NCBI GenBank assembly: GCA_011033025.1
Contig: WFMF01000048.1
Coordinates: 620,001 to 684,000 of the forward strand
DNA length: 64,000 bases
Direction: 5' to 3'
From: Beroe forskalii
Taxonomy: Eukaryota > Ctenophora > Nuda > Beroida > Beroidae
The position numbers and the translations under genes were made by a program. Positions within the stretch are counted from its first letter, which is position 1; each line of letters opens with the position of its first letter. Below the pieces are notes generated by a model that worked only from the letters and a program-made list of their open reading frames with translations, was not told the DNA's origin and made no database searches. Positions 1 to 11,344 of the stretch are shown here, in pieces.

Positions 1-1435
1 AACTTTCCTTTGTAGTATTTTTCTTTCGCATCCTTCCTAACCCTTTTCAGCCCTTTTCGATATTCTTTATACTTATTATACGCTGAGCGTTTTTTATTAC
101 ATATTTCGCATGAGCAACCACCTCCCCTGTCGTCCTTTTCCCCTTCTTTACATATCTTATTCCGACATTGACGCCAATTGTAATAAAGATTGTCACATTG
201 ATTTATCGACGCAATAATTCCATTAGTTATCCACGGGTTGTTCTGTATGGTGCGTTTTGAGCATTTAGGTACTCTGAGTCTACATGTTTTATCTAGGTTT
301 TCATGGAACATTTTAGTGAAAACTTCAAAGTTGCTTATACTGTTCTTGCCAATGTCTTCGCTTAGGGCTTCAATAAACTTTTCTACGTTAGAATTACAAT
401 AATCATAGTACTGCATCATTTTGTTATTGCCATTCAATTTGCTGGTAGTGCTTTCGAATATCGCAAATAGTTGATGGTGATGAGTGATGGTGTTAGGAAT
501 TGTTCCAGAGCTAATGATATTTTCTACGTCGTTCGTTATGATGTTGTCTATACAGGAGGGTTTACATCCCGGTTTCTCATGTGTTGTAGTGGAGATGGTG
601 GGGTAGAAACCGTTACTAAACAGCACGTCCTCTAGTTTCTCTACCTCGGTTGCTCTACTGTTGTGCAAATCGATGTTGAAGTCGCCAGCTATGTAGGTTT
701 GTTTGGGTAAACGTTCAAGAATTAATTTTAGTTCTTCCAGTGCCTCATCCAAATGTCCGCTTGGTGGCCTGTAAAGTACACCTATTGTAGTCGGTCGGTT
801 GCTATCACTACTTAGAGTAACAAAGTATGCTTCTAGATTTTCTGTGCATTGCGATAGTTCCGGCTTTTCAATTGCATTTAAGGAGTTGTGTATATAAAGC
901 GCAACACCAGTACCTTTACATTTTTCAGCCATTTTCTCGTGGTACTTGGATGTGTAATCAGTGATTTGATAAGTACTACCTTGTTCCGGACAAATATTAG
1001 TCTCAGCAATCGCGATAATCGGAAACTTTTGTGTGAAGCGTTCCAAAGATGAAACGAGAGCGTCAAAATTAGATTTAGCGCCATCAATATTCTGGAAAAA
1101 TATCGCCATATGGTCTTTCATTACGTCTGCATAAGAATTGTTGATTTCATTTACCTTATGAGCTGTACACGACGACATAAGCTGCGAAAAACTAAAAATA
1201 ACGTCGTCCTCATCAATATCATCATTTTCAAGATCCTCCTTGAATGGGTTATAACGTGTTATTGCTTTATGGTCGCAATTTTTGCAGTAAAAATTATTCT
1301 CAAAAATGTGTAAACTTTCTTGTTGAAGCATTTAGTGTGTATTACGCGGTCACAAACGTTACATTCATTAATTGATTGGCCAACGCTGATGCTTCCCGAA
1401 CAATGAACACATACCTCTTTAGTCAGTGCAGTCAT
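1..1435 (-). pseudogene. LINE ORF2 5' part: PHD-like finger plus endonuclease, one frameshift
   Basis: Reading the minus strand from ATG 1435, the first residues give a Cys/His finger (CVHC...CNVC...H..CF) of PHD type. A frameshift in a T-run near 1309-1314 breaks the frame. After it, one frame stays open to the window edge. It contains an exonuclease/endonuclease/phosphatase-type domain of non-LTR retrotransposons: FQNIDGAKSNFDAL, then AIAETNI (the catalytic Glu motif), VLYRPPSG, YIAGDFNID, and SCIDNIITND. The usual SDH motif is replaced by THHHQL, so the last catalytic His context is unusual. Beyond it are Cys pairs (CSCEICNKK) in a basic linker. The reverse transcriptase would lie to the left, outside the window. 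The start overlaps the upstream ORF stop by ATGA, suggesting coupled translation. The CR1/L2-like clade is an inference from the PHD, esterase and endonuclease combination. Confidence 0.85.
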
Positions 1436-3021
1436 GATACTTGGTAGCCATCACGCTGCTCCGGTATACCGCTTGCTGCCACATCCCGATAAGACGTCCC
1501 GTCAACCGCCCTCCTCTTCCGTCTGTCTACACCACCCGATTTCCTGAGGAGAACAGCATTCTTAATCAGGGACCCCAGCCTCGCCAATCCCCGCAAATTT
1601 AGGTGCAAGAAGTCCGGACGCTTGAATCTGTTCAGATCCCTCGACAGAGAACGGCTCAACAAGCCGTTCTCGTCGAGGAAATTCTGGAAGCCGTCCACAA
1701 ATGTCACACCAAAATTCGAGGGGATCAGCTCACCAATGATCATTCTGTTAAAACATACCCCCTTCCTATTCAGTTCCTCAAGTTTAGTGGGGAGGACTGG
1801 GCAAATGAAAATACGGGCTTTAGGGTTAATAGTCTGTATTAATGAGATTTTACTTGTTAAATTATTAAAAACCCCACGTACATCCCCAGGTGATCTAACG
1901 TTTTCTGATTTCAGGTCGTTGATTCCTGCCATGAGGACCACATTCGAGTAACCGATTGTGTCGCTCGCCTTGATGTCCTTGATGAGGGGCGCTCCAAACC
2001 GCCTACCTGGGAGAGCACGACCGAATGATTTCTTGGGGTCGTCCCCAAAGCTCAGCCCGGCGGTGTTGGAGTCCCCAATGATGCAGGTGGCCGCCCTGTT
2101 CCTCCAGCTGATGGACCGGAACGTGAGGCTGTACCGGACCCCTGCCCCCATGGAGCCCTGCTCGATCTCATGCGCAAATACCTCCTGACTCTTCCTTGTC
2201 ATTGAGTACAGGGAGCAGTGCTTGGCAAGGTGCTCCTTGACGACTTCGCCATTCCTCTTGTCCGTGAACCTGAGACCACACTCACTCCCTAGGGAGATCG
2301 TGAAGATCTTCGATTCAGGATGGATTGTAGGCTCATCGTCTGAATGGCGGGGGAGGTGCCCGGCAGCCCCATCGTACCTGTTCACAAGGCAGCTGTTCAC
2401 CTTTGGCTCATCACCTGTACAGAGTTCGTTGTTGATTCTCCGTGCCAGGGAGAACACCTCAGGAGGGAAGGACAGGTTGCTCTCATTGGAGGCCGATGAC
2501 CCAGTGTACCGGTACTGTTCCCCAAAATAGAGTACAGACCGGCCACTTTCAGCCTTGAACTCACTCTCCCGCTGGTCGAGGAGAGAAGTGAGCTGGTTGG
2601 CTGTAGTCTCCGTGATGAAGTCATCAACTGTGTTGAAGACTGCAGCCTCACCATGGCTGACCTCCTCAAGCTGGGTAGGGATTGGGCTACTGCTGGGAGG
2701 TGGGGATGGGGATGGGTCCGGTGATGCCCTGAAAGTCTCGAGTCTCTCTACTGCACTGGCAGCAGCAGAGGCTGCACTGTTGGCTGCCAATGTGGCCTCA
2801 ATGGCAGAGCTCTGGAGTGCGTCAACGGATGCCTTGAGGGTCTCAAGACCACTGGCGACATCAGGCTCTTCCTTGCAGATCATGTCCAGCCTCTCAGACA
2901 CTTCTGCGATCATCCTGTCGAGGAACTCTGGTGACTGGTTCTCCTGCTCTGAGTGGTTGGGCTTGCTGACAAACTCGTCCAGGGTTTCCTGAAGGGAATG
3001 TACCTGTTTCTCTAGGCCCAT
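1432..3021 (-). CDS. LINE ORF1: AlkB-like 2OG-Fe(II) dioxygenase fused to SGNH hydrolase
   Basis: I take the first in-frame ATG (MGLEKQVHS, 3021), giving 529 residues. Residues 1-100 are a probable coiled coil with an Ala-rich stretch. Then comes a Pro/Ser linker (about 100-117). Residues about 128-305 resemble AlkB: NRYDGAAGHLPRHSDDE supplies the H226-x-D228 metal pair, FAHE the distal His284, and RYSLTFR the R-x5-R 2-oxoglutarate signature (R296, R302). Residues about 313-510 resemble an SGNH/GDSL hydrolase: IIGDSN (Ser block, 316-319), MAGIND (366-369) and PDFLHLN (DxxH). Esterase domains are known in ORF1 of CR1-like LINEs. The AlkB part may help repair or modify element RNA or DNA, which is inference. 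The frame is intact although ORF2 is broken. It ends in TGA overlapping the ORF2 ATG. Confidence 0.88.
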   Translation of the reverse strand: MGLEKQVHSLQETLDEFVSKPNHSEQENQSPEFLDRMIAEVSERLDMICKEEPDVASGLETLKASVDALQSSAIEATLAANSAASAAASAVERLETFRASPDPSPSPPPSSSPIPTQLEEVSHGEAAVFNTVDDFITETTANQLTSLLDQRESEFKAESGRSVLYFGEQYRYTGSSASNESNLSFPPEVFSLARRINNELCTGDEPKVNSCLVNRYDGAAGHLPRHSDDEPTIHPESKIFTISLGSECGLRFTDKRNGEVVKEHLAKHCSLYSMTRKSQEVFAHEIEQGSMGAGVRYSLTFRSISWRNRAATCIIGDSNTAGLSFGDDPKKSFGRALPGRRFGAPLIKDIKASDTIGYSNVVLMAGINDLKSENVRSPGDVRGVFNNLTSKISLIQTINPKARIFICPVLPTKLEELNRKGVCFNRMIIGELIPSNFGVTFVDGFQNFLDENGLLSRSLSRDLNRFKRPDFLHLNLRGLARLGSLIKNAVLLRKSGGVDRRKRRAVDGTSYRDVAASGIPEQRDGYQVS

Positions 3022-4700
3022 GACAACTGGAACAATAGGTAACAATAGGAACAATAGGTAACACTAATATGCACCATTCAACTCAGGAGACCATTACTTA
3101 TTGAAAATATTCATAAATATTGATATGTTAAGAATATGGAATAAGTTAAGAGTATGAAATTCCTAAAAATGAAAAGCTAACAATAAAACATGAATTTTAG
3201 TATTAACTCGATTTAAAAATACTGGCCACATACTGTCATTATCAAACAAAATGTAAATAAAAATAAATTTAATACAATTACAATTAGGCGTGTAGAGTAT
3301 TAGCAATGAATGTTTATTCCTTTCTTCTTGGCTACAAAGGGATTATTTCTCAAGAAGTCATTAAACTAGACTTGACTACGAAGATGACTGTATTTGTTCT
3401 ACAAAGAAGAAGTTATTGAACTTTATTTTATTGGTCAAATATCCATCTTGCAATTAAAATAAAGCCATTTAAATAAAATAAAGTGTTTTGATGAACACAT
3501 CAACAATGTATTTGAATTAAAAAGAAAACTTTCTTCAAGACATAAATCTGCAAGACTTTTCTTCAACTCTGTACTTGAACTCCAACATGATCCCTTTAGG
3601 TAATGCGATGTAGAGAGCAGCAGGATCTAAATGAGTCACACCAAGATGAGTGGTGTGCAGGCATCTTCAGTCCAATACCTACCTCAGCTTTTGGGTGTTT
3701 AAATTGCAAGAGCTTTTTATGAGGTAGGCCCCCAGCAGTCACCCCCTGGTACCAGGGTATAGCACCGTCAAGTGCAGTGACCAACTGCCTGAATGAAACT
3801 GAAACTTGCTCTTTGGTCTTTGAATGTACTCCAAGCATCAAGAAATTAAGCAACAAACTTAGTGAAGAGGAGAAGAGGACCGGTGGATGGATCCGGGTTA
3901 TTTGTGTCCATTTACATTGCACATTGATAAATTAATGAGAAGTGGCATTACTCCATCTGGAATACTCCATCTGGAGGATCCAGCTTAATAACTGGATCCT
4001 CCAGCCACTAATTAAATTGATCATTAATTAATATATCTAATACACTCCTACTTGTGAGCCCAATGTACAAAAACACATGCAAAAATAAAGTAACAAAATC
4101 GAATTAGATCTCTCTACAAATATGACTGTATTTGTTTTACAAAGAAGATCTCTATTTGCACTAAATAATTTAATACTGCCTAAATTATGCAACTATTCTA
4201 CACATCACATACTATGCAAATCAAGAAAAAACATAAAAATAGAGTGTAAAATTCATGGAATAATGATTTAAGGTAGTTTATATTAATAATAATAAAAAGA
4301 AATAAGTTAGCAAATAAATACTGTACATAATTAAAAGCAACTTCCGTGGTTCATGGGTGTATATTAATTTAAGAGGTAAATGCAGTGAGAAAAAACATGA
4401 CCATCATGCTTAACAATCTAATCAAATTTAAAACTTTTAAACTTTACAAAATAAAATAAAATAAACAATTTTGATATAACATCAACAAATGTCACACAAC
4501 TGTTTCTATGATTCACTAGGCATTAAACTGGATCTTCCAGACCACAATAAGTATAGAAGATGAACATTAGAAAGAAAGGCAAGCCTAAGGAATGTCAACT
4601 AAGCATTAATTAATATACTAGAGACGCTTAGGGACATAAAAATCAAAATGTAAAAATTTCTCTAAAATTGACAAATTTGGTACCAAAAGAAAGCTCTTGT
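3022..4700. other. AT-rich stretch upstream of the LINE; probable LINE 5' UTR near 3521-3557
   Basis: No convincing gene is visible. The minus-strand sequence just upstream of ORF1 probably includes the LINE 5' UTR. A 37-bp block at 3521-3557 recurs with 35 of 37 identities at 48841-48877, upstream of the second LINE in the same orientation. The remainder is low-complexity AT-rich DNA. Confidence 0.45.
3971..4004. repeat. Short perfect palindrome, 13-bp arms
   Basis: CTGGAGGATCCAG at 3971-3983 pairs perfectly with CTGGATCCTCCAG at 3992-4004 across an 8-nt loop. No function is evident. Confidence 0.6.
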
Positions 4701-5353
4701 TGAGTAGATTACGAGATTGACTAGACGCAATCGCGATTCCACGTGTAAAGTGTCCATGCGCGGCTCAGAAGCGCGAGCGCGCGCGACGGCTGAAATCGGG
4801 TTATTACGTACATTTAATCTCATTTTTATGCTAAAAATTTTATATCATCGTTTTTCCGCAATTTTTTCACATAAGATACAGTTCAAAACTGGATTTATAA
4901 TTGGTACCATAAGATTTCAGATTTTTGAGTGCGCCGCGCGCAAAAGTTGTGATTTTACTCGACGCGTAAGTGTTACAATATTTGGGCGCTAGGTAAAAAC
5001 ATATTTGTAGGAAATCTGTATAAAACTGACTTTTATGCCATGTTAATGCCGATAACAGTGGTTATGCTTTATTTGGGTCTCATTTCATTATCAAATAATA
5101 TCAATGGCTGCATTATGAAGTCATTGCTATACTATTTTAAGGGAATAACTCCAATATGGTCTTGATGATCTAGTTTCATTTCAGTTAAATGTTATGAACA
5201 ATAAAATTACGAAGTTGCCATACTCTTGCTATACTCTTAGTTGTTAGTAAAATGTGTGATGTATTTATGAATACCTACAAATTGAAGAGCTGTGCTGTCT
5301 GTTTGAGCTTGAAGCCCTTGATCATGTTAGATTGTAAGAAAATTATTTCATTA
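4701..5353. other. No gene seen; short CpG-rich patch
   Basis: A small patch at about 4755-4785 is GC- and CpG-rich (GCGCGAGCGCGCGCGAC). Otherwise the stretch is AT-rich. Its 91-codon open frame has no recognisable motif. Confidence 0.4.
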
Positions 5354-5795
5354 CTAGCGTTTGCCCGCGAAGATTCGCGGAAACAATCAACCTGATACCT
5401 TTGGTTCATCTTGTATCTAGCAGCCAACAGCTACTTGCTTCATGACCTCATCTTGGAATTTGTTAAGTAATTGGATCACCATTACCGCTTACCGAGGATT
5501 ACAGATATTCGCGGAAATGCACCGCACAACATACTTTGTAATTTGAGATCACCTATATAGTATTGCCTTTCCATAGCATATATTAGCATTAGTAAACGCA
5601 TGATATTTATTATGCAAATAACTAATCAACGGATGGTCCAATTCAAATTTTCCTTAAATAGTAATAAGCCCCTTAATTGGGAGAAGATTTTCCCGAAAAA
5701 AACGATCAAAAATATCAAATGCACTTCTTAAATAGTCATTTTACACAGACAGACAGACAGATGCACGAACACTCTGAAATTATTAATATAGATTA
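5354..5795 (+). repeat. Dispersed SINE-like repeat, left copy
   Basis: It begins CTAGCGTTTGCCCGCGAAG. It ends in a CAGACAGACAGACAGA run followed by ACACTCTGAAATTATTAATATAGAT, a layout common in invertebrate non-autonomous retroelements. The first ~160 bp recurs in inverted orientation at 7494-7654 with only a few differences. SINE-like is my inference, because no A/B box was demonstrated. Confidence 0.5.
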
Positions 5796-6429
5796 GGTGG
5801 GATTCATTTGATATACATTAAATACTTTAAGTAATGCTGAATGATATCCTCCCTCAGTCCCTCATGTTCTCAGTAACGTTTTGAATTGAATGGAATGTCA
5901 TTTTACCAGTATCCTTGTTTACCAGTCACTCTAATAGCATGAACTCTGTACCTACTACAGATGGATGCAGTCTATAGAATGCAGGAGTCTTCATTGTTCT
6001 ACACCCTAATTCTGATGCCATGATGTAATGAATTAGTGCTATTTTTCCTCAGCATTTCCATTTCTCATTTTATTACATTTAAGCAAATTTTATTTGACCA
6101 ACTATTTATTTAATCATGTAGGTAGGTATTTATTTTATTCAATGGATTGTGAATACCTTGCGAAGGTATGTTATATAAGAGATACAAAAGTTGTGAGTAT
6201 TTACTTATTTTGGACACCTTGGATATAAGGTGTGGAAACGAAGGATGAAGTCTATTAGCTAATTTTTATAGAATGAATCGAGTTATTTTATAGTAAAATC
6301 ATTATATTATATTATATTATAAGCATTCGAAGGGAAGGGTTATAACAAATTCATACATTTTAACATTTCAAGCATTGAAGAGTTGAGGCAGTGCTTATAG
6401 TGTTGAGAAGTTGAGACAGTTGCACTGCT

Positions 6430-7370
6430 CAAAATCGGTCAGTAGGAAATATGGCAGGCGGAGAAGCAGTGGAAGGTGTAGTAACTTAGTAAGGTTGATA
6501 GGAACTCTGAAAGGCTGGAAAGCTGCACAAGGTATAGTAAGGTTTGTAGGAAATCTGACAGGCTGAGAATACCAGCAGAAAGTAGAGCAAAATTTAGGAA
6601 ACCTTGCAGGCTGAGAAGCAACAGAAAGTAGGTTTTCTAAGATTGGTAGAGACACTGGCAGGCTGAGATGTAGGAGAAGGTAGAGTATGGTTGGTAAGAA
6701 ATCTTACAGGCTGACAAGCAGCAGAAGGTAGGGTAAGGTTGGTAGAAAATCTGGCATTATGAGAAGCAGCACAAAGTAAAGCTTGGTTAGGAGGAAATCT
6801 GTCAGGCTGAGAAGCAGAAGGTAGAGTTAGGTTGGTAGGTAATCTGGCAGGCTGAGAATACCAGCAGAAAGTAGAGTTAAGTTTAGGAAACCTTGCAGGC
6901 TGAGAAGTAACAGAAGATATAGTAAGGTTGGTAAGACATCTGGCAGCGCTGAGAAGCAGCAGAAGGTAGAGCACCTAAGCCATAAGGTTAGTAGGAAATC
7001 TGGCAGGTGCCAAGCTGACAAGCAGCTGAAGGTAGATTAAGGTTGTTAGGAAATATTAAGGGTGACAAGGAGCAGAAGGTAGAGTAAGGTTAATAGGAAA
7101 TCTGGTAGGCTGAGAAGCAGCAGAAGGTGGAGTAAGGTAATGATAGGAAATCTGGCTAGCTGAAAAGCAGCAGAAGGTAGAGAACTAAGGTTGGTTGGAA
7201 ATCTTGTAGCAGCAGAAGGTATAGTAAGTTTGGACATCTGACAAGCGCGAAAGCTGCACAAGGTAAAATAAGGTTAATAGGATATATGGCAGGCCGAGAA
7301 GCAGCAGTAGGTAGAGTAAGGTTGGTAGCAGGGTGACAAGCAGCAGAAGGTAGAGAAAGGTAGAGAAAGG
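6430..7370 (+). repeat. 48-bp minisatellite
   Basis: About 18 to 20 diverged copies of a ~48-bp unit: AGGTTGGTAGGAAATCTGGC followed by AGGCTGAGAAGCAGCAGAAGGTAGAGTA. Leu/Pro-rich open frames on the minus strand are artefacts, because 48 is a multiple of three. The array lies between the inverted repeat copies at 5354 and 7654. Confidence 0.85.
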
Positions 7371-7493
7371 TCGGTTGATTATTTTGTTTTAAATTTGACT
7401 TAAAGGGATGGTATAGTTTTGGGCGCAAAAATAGATTTTGTTTATTTTAGCCTGAATGTTACCGAAATATCATATAAACAAGTATGAGATGTG

Positions 7494-7654
7494 CGAATAT
7501 CTGTTATAATCCTCGGTAGGCGGTAGCGGTGATCCAATCACTTTACACATTCCAAGATGAGGTCATGAAGCAAGTAGCTGTTGGCTGCTGGATACAAGAT
7601 GAACCAAAGGTATCAGATTGATTGTTTCCGCGAATCTTCGCGGGCAAACGCTAG
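7494..7654 (-). repeat. Inverted copy of the 5354 repeat
   Basis: The reverse complement begins CTAGCGTTTGCCCGCGAAG and follows 5354-5515 for ~160 bp with a handful of differences. With the left copy it makes long inverted ends around the 48-bp minisatellite. This could be one ~2.3-kb element (5354-7654) or two opposite insertions. Confidence 0.75.
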
Positions 7655-7699
7655 TTCATCAGGGTGCTGGCAAGCGCCCGCAGCCACGGGAAAAAAACA

Positions 7700-7894
7700 C
7701 CGAGGGCATCTGCCCGAAGGGCAGATGCCCTCGGCCCGAAGGGCCGAGGGCATCCCAGAGCCAGCATCCCCGGCCCGAAGGGCCGGGGATGCTGTCCGAG
7801 AGCATCTGCCCGAAGGGCAGATGCCCTCGGCCCGAAGTGCCGAGGGCAGCCGAACAAGCCAGCAGTCCCGGCCCGAAGGGCCGGGACTGCTGGC
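7700..7894. repeat. Cluster of six GC-rich hairpins closing on a GAA triloop
   Basis: Consecutive palindromes all have the form stem-CCC-GAA-GGG-stem. Pairing arms are 7700-7715/7719-7734 (16 bp perfect), 7724-7737/7741-7754 (14 bp), 7762-7776/7780-7794 (15 bp), 7802-7811/7815-7824 (10 bp), one near 7823-7847 with a single mismatch, and 7858-7874/7878-7894 (17 bp perfect). Stem sequences differ while the apex is constant. Open frames on both strands across this block are by-products of the palindromes. Confidence 0.9.
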
Positions 7895-8571
7895 CAGACA
7901 GTTCAAACAAGCCAGTAGTACCAGCATGAAGTGCTAAAAGTGGTAGCGGAACCGTTTTTCAAGTATTGAAAAATACGTTTGCCAGCGCCTACTATATAAA
8001 AATACAGTGAATTGCGAAAATCGCGATTTTTGAGTGTCGTTTAAAGTATGTTAATGAGCTCCGTTGGATACAAAAATTTGCACAGCGGTAGTTGACAACA
8101 GAATAAACAATCCCTGAAAATTTCATGAAAATCGGCCGAACCGTTTTTTCACAAAAAATTATCAAAAAAAGCCATTTTGCCAAAAATTAGCACATGGACT
8201 ACGACTATGATAAAAATAGTTTTTGAGTGTTCTCGAGAACCATATATAATAAAAGATAGAAACATAATAAATAATAATAAAAGATAGAAACATAATCTAA
8301 ACGGCATATGAAACTTCAGCATGATGTGCGTGCACTAGGCTATATAAAATTTTAAAACGAAAATTCCTTAATTGGTTAATTGGCCAATTAAATCAATTAT
8401 CGCAAATAACTCAAAAAGTAAAAATGATAGCGTCTTAGTTTTAACGGCATCATAAAATTTATTATAAGGTAAAAAACGGCAAAAAATGCCACGATCTGTG
8501 CAAAAATTATTTACAAAGGTTTTATTGTTGGAATGTGATCTAATGGGTCCCATGAAGGTCTCCAAAGAGTG
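7895..8571. other. No gene seen
   Basis: AT-rich sequence with no recognisable coding region. AAAGATAGAAACATAAT is duplicated near 8253-8295. Confidence 0.4.
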
Positions 8572-9480
8572 TTAAGGTGCTACCTTGAAGGGAAAAGTCA
8601 GGAGGGCCACGCCCTTTTTCGACCATGGGAAATTTTGAGGGAAAAATGAAAATTCAGTTTTTAAATGATATATGACATGTGGGTACCCTAAACCTATGTT
8701 TTTTGGGACGGGGAATCGATTCCAAACACTTTCAAAGTCGTATCTACCTTCCTTGACCCAAAACCGGCCATGCCCATTTTTATGCCAAGGCATTTTTGAG
8801 GTCTAAAAGCTATTTTTCAGATTAATGCGATATATGGCATGTAGGTACTCTAAACCCATGTTTTTTGGGACGAGAAATCGATTCCGCACATTATTAAAGT
8901 CGTATCTACCTTCCTTGCCCCAAAACCGGCCACACCCACTTTTTGCGTATGGGATTTTTTGACTGCCACAAAGATATTTTTCAGTGAAGTGCGATGTATG
9001 GCATGTGGGTGCTCTACACCCATGTTTTTTGGGACGAGAAATCGATTCCACACATTATTTAAGTCGTATCTACCTCGTATCAAAACCGGCCACGCCCATT
9101 TTTTCGTATTGGATTTTTCGCCCGCTTAAAGGTATTTTTCAGTGAAGTGTGATGTATGGCATGTAGGTACTCTAAATCCATGTTTTTGGGACGAGAAATC
9201 GATTCCACACATTATTAAAGTCGTCTCAACCTCCCTTGACCCGATACTAGCCACACCCACTTTTTGTGTATGAGATTTTTGGCCCACCAGAAAGTTATTT
9301 TTCAGTTAAATACGACATTTAGGATGTAGGTACCCTAACCCATGTGTTTGAATAAAGAAATAGAATCGATTCCACACATTATCAAAGTCGTACTGAACTT
9401 CATTGATCCGTTTGTGGTCACACGGCCACTTTTTGTGTAGGGTATTTTCGACCAGTCTAAAAGATATTGCTCAGTGACAT
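8572..9480 (+). repeat. Tandem repeat of about 160-166 bp
   Basis: Five to six diverged units. Each carries a CCACGCCCA(C)TTTT block, a GCATGTAGGTACTCTAAA-like block, CATGTTTTTTGGGACGAG and AATCGATTCC. The CATGTTTTTTGGGACG element recurs near 8694, 8858, 9020 and 9180. The same order of blocks appears in the foldback at 59.3-62.3 kb, so both share an ancestral module. Confidence 0.8.
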
Positions 9481-11344
9481 AAGATATGATGCATGTTGGT
9501 ACTCTTTAAAGCTTTAAACATGTTATCAGAATTGATTATTGATTATCTGATTATCTGGTCGAACTAGCTGCAGTAGTTTAGGTTAGTCATTCGAGGTAAC
9601 ACTTGTTGATTGTCTTCCCACATAAAAGTCCATTGGTCTGCTATGGTCGTCCTCTACTGGTGATAGACAAAATTCTGGAAACAAAAACCAACCCAGAAAT
9701 CAAGGAGGCGCGGCAGTCAACTAATGTTTAACCTATCAAAACGGGCAATGCATCCCTATTCCTCCCTTGGGAAAGAGGAATGAAATTTATTGAGCTGCTT
9801 TTCTGCTCCTGCCCGACCAGTTCCTTTCCAACTGCTACTGTCATAACTTTCTTCAATTCTCTGTTTGTTGTATGCTCTGCTAGATCGAGGCTCCGCTGTT
9901 ATTGAGGTGAAGAGTTTATCAATCCTCACTCACTGGCCTTAAATTTTTCTCTCAGTCTTTCACTGGGGTCGATCAATTCATTAAAATGTCAGACATTCAC
10001 TCCTCCTTTCCATCCTGGATAGAAAGGATAAATGGACACCCACCTATGTTAAATTCAATTCAATGCCCAGCTACCCTTCAAGATTTCTATAGCAGTGTAT
10101 TTGTCTGAATACTTCCTTGTCAGCTATCCCTGTAGGCATCCAACTTGATCCCCATTCTTCACGACATGCCAAACCTTAAAAACCTAACCTCTTGTTTTCT
10201 GTTCGGTCATTCTCTTAACCTGAGCACAGCGGGTTTTCTCTCTTTCCCTGCTTATCATTTCAGCCGTGCCCATCTCTTTAACCCGGAGCAGGTTCGTTGT
10301 GTCCCACTATCACGAAGCCATTCCCAAGCGACCTCAGCTCTGGAACCCTATCTTCTCGGCGAAATATCACTTTCAATGCTTCGTTGGCAAAATTCCTGTT
10401 GTAGTAGAATTTCTGAAATTCTGTGCGAAAGCATCCAGAAACCTGGTCAGCCGAGAAGTGAGTTCCTCACAATTGGTCTTTTCTGGTACCCCACATGTAC
10501 AAATCTAATTACCATCCATATCAAGATATCACAGTGATGCCGTGATGGCATGGAAATCTTTTAATGGTAAGATGGTAGAGAATGGATGTATCTCTACAAT
10601 TTATAGGTACTGGATTTAGAGTACATACTTACCTAAATGGGTGACTTATCACTTTTGGTCGCTGGGAAAGGAAATATGACGTCCGCTTGCTTACGTTAGG
10701 TGATCAAACATTTTATCTGGTAAAAACACTTTCTTGGAATGGAGCCAAATTCGGGTAGGTTTAGTGTTTGCTGGTTCTGCTGCACAACCAATACTCCTAG
10801 GCAAACTGCTCAACCTTTGACTTTATCAGTTTATCCCTGGAGAAGAACCCTCCACCCTTGCACACCATGTCCTGTCTATCCCCATGTATGCATTATGTAT
10901 GTGTGCACCTTGGTGGGTGCTGGATGCCGTGGCAAGACCCTTCACAAGCGACTGAGGGGTGGCGACATAGCTGCCAATTTGCCCTTCTTTCGCAGGGTGC
11001 CCTGCTTTGCCCTGCTTTTTGCCCTGCTTTGCAAACCGAGCCCTGCTTTAGCAGGGCAAATCAGTCCGAAAGGTACCTATAATTTCCTGTATCATGGGAA
11101 TAAGATATTCAAATCCATGAGTTAGAAAAATAAATACACACTTGATTATTACACCTGTAACCTGATTCAGTGATTCGTCAATCATCATGGGGATTACAAG
11201 CATCTTCATTGATGGCTTTATTGAATTTATGCAAAGTTAAGCATTTTTTGAAACGCGGAAATGCTGATGATTCTTGAAGAAGTTGGTATCGGCACTATCA
11301 GGTACCCATAGAGTATAGGGATATGCGCATTACTGGAGTTTCAA
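9481..11344. other. No supported gene
   Basis: A unique-looking stretch. Open frames at 10145-10537 and 10739-11125 lack recognisable domains. Near 10985-11065 the word CCCTGCTTTGC is repeated several times and a GCCCTGCTTTAGCAGGGC palindrome occurs. Confidence 0.4.

Noticed and set aside
6430..7370. CRISPR-like regular repeats here and in other arrays
   Set aside because: Units are contiguous and diverged without unique spacers, and the genome is eukaryotic.
7581..7937. Overlapping ~100-codon frames on both strands
   Set aside because: Produced by GC-rich palindromes lacking stop codons, with no protein motif.
10145..10537. Possible reverse transcriptase C-terminal remnant (PKRPQLWNPIF)
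   Set aside because: A single weak word split across frames, with no RT catalytic motif nearby.
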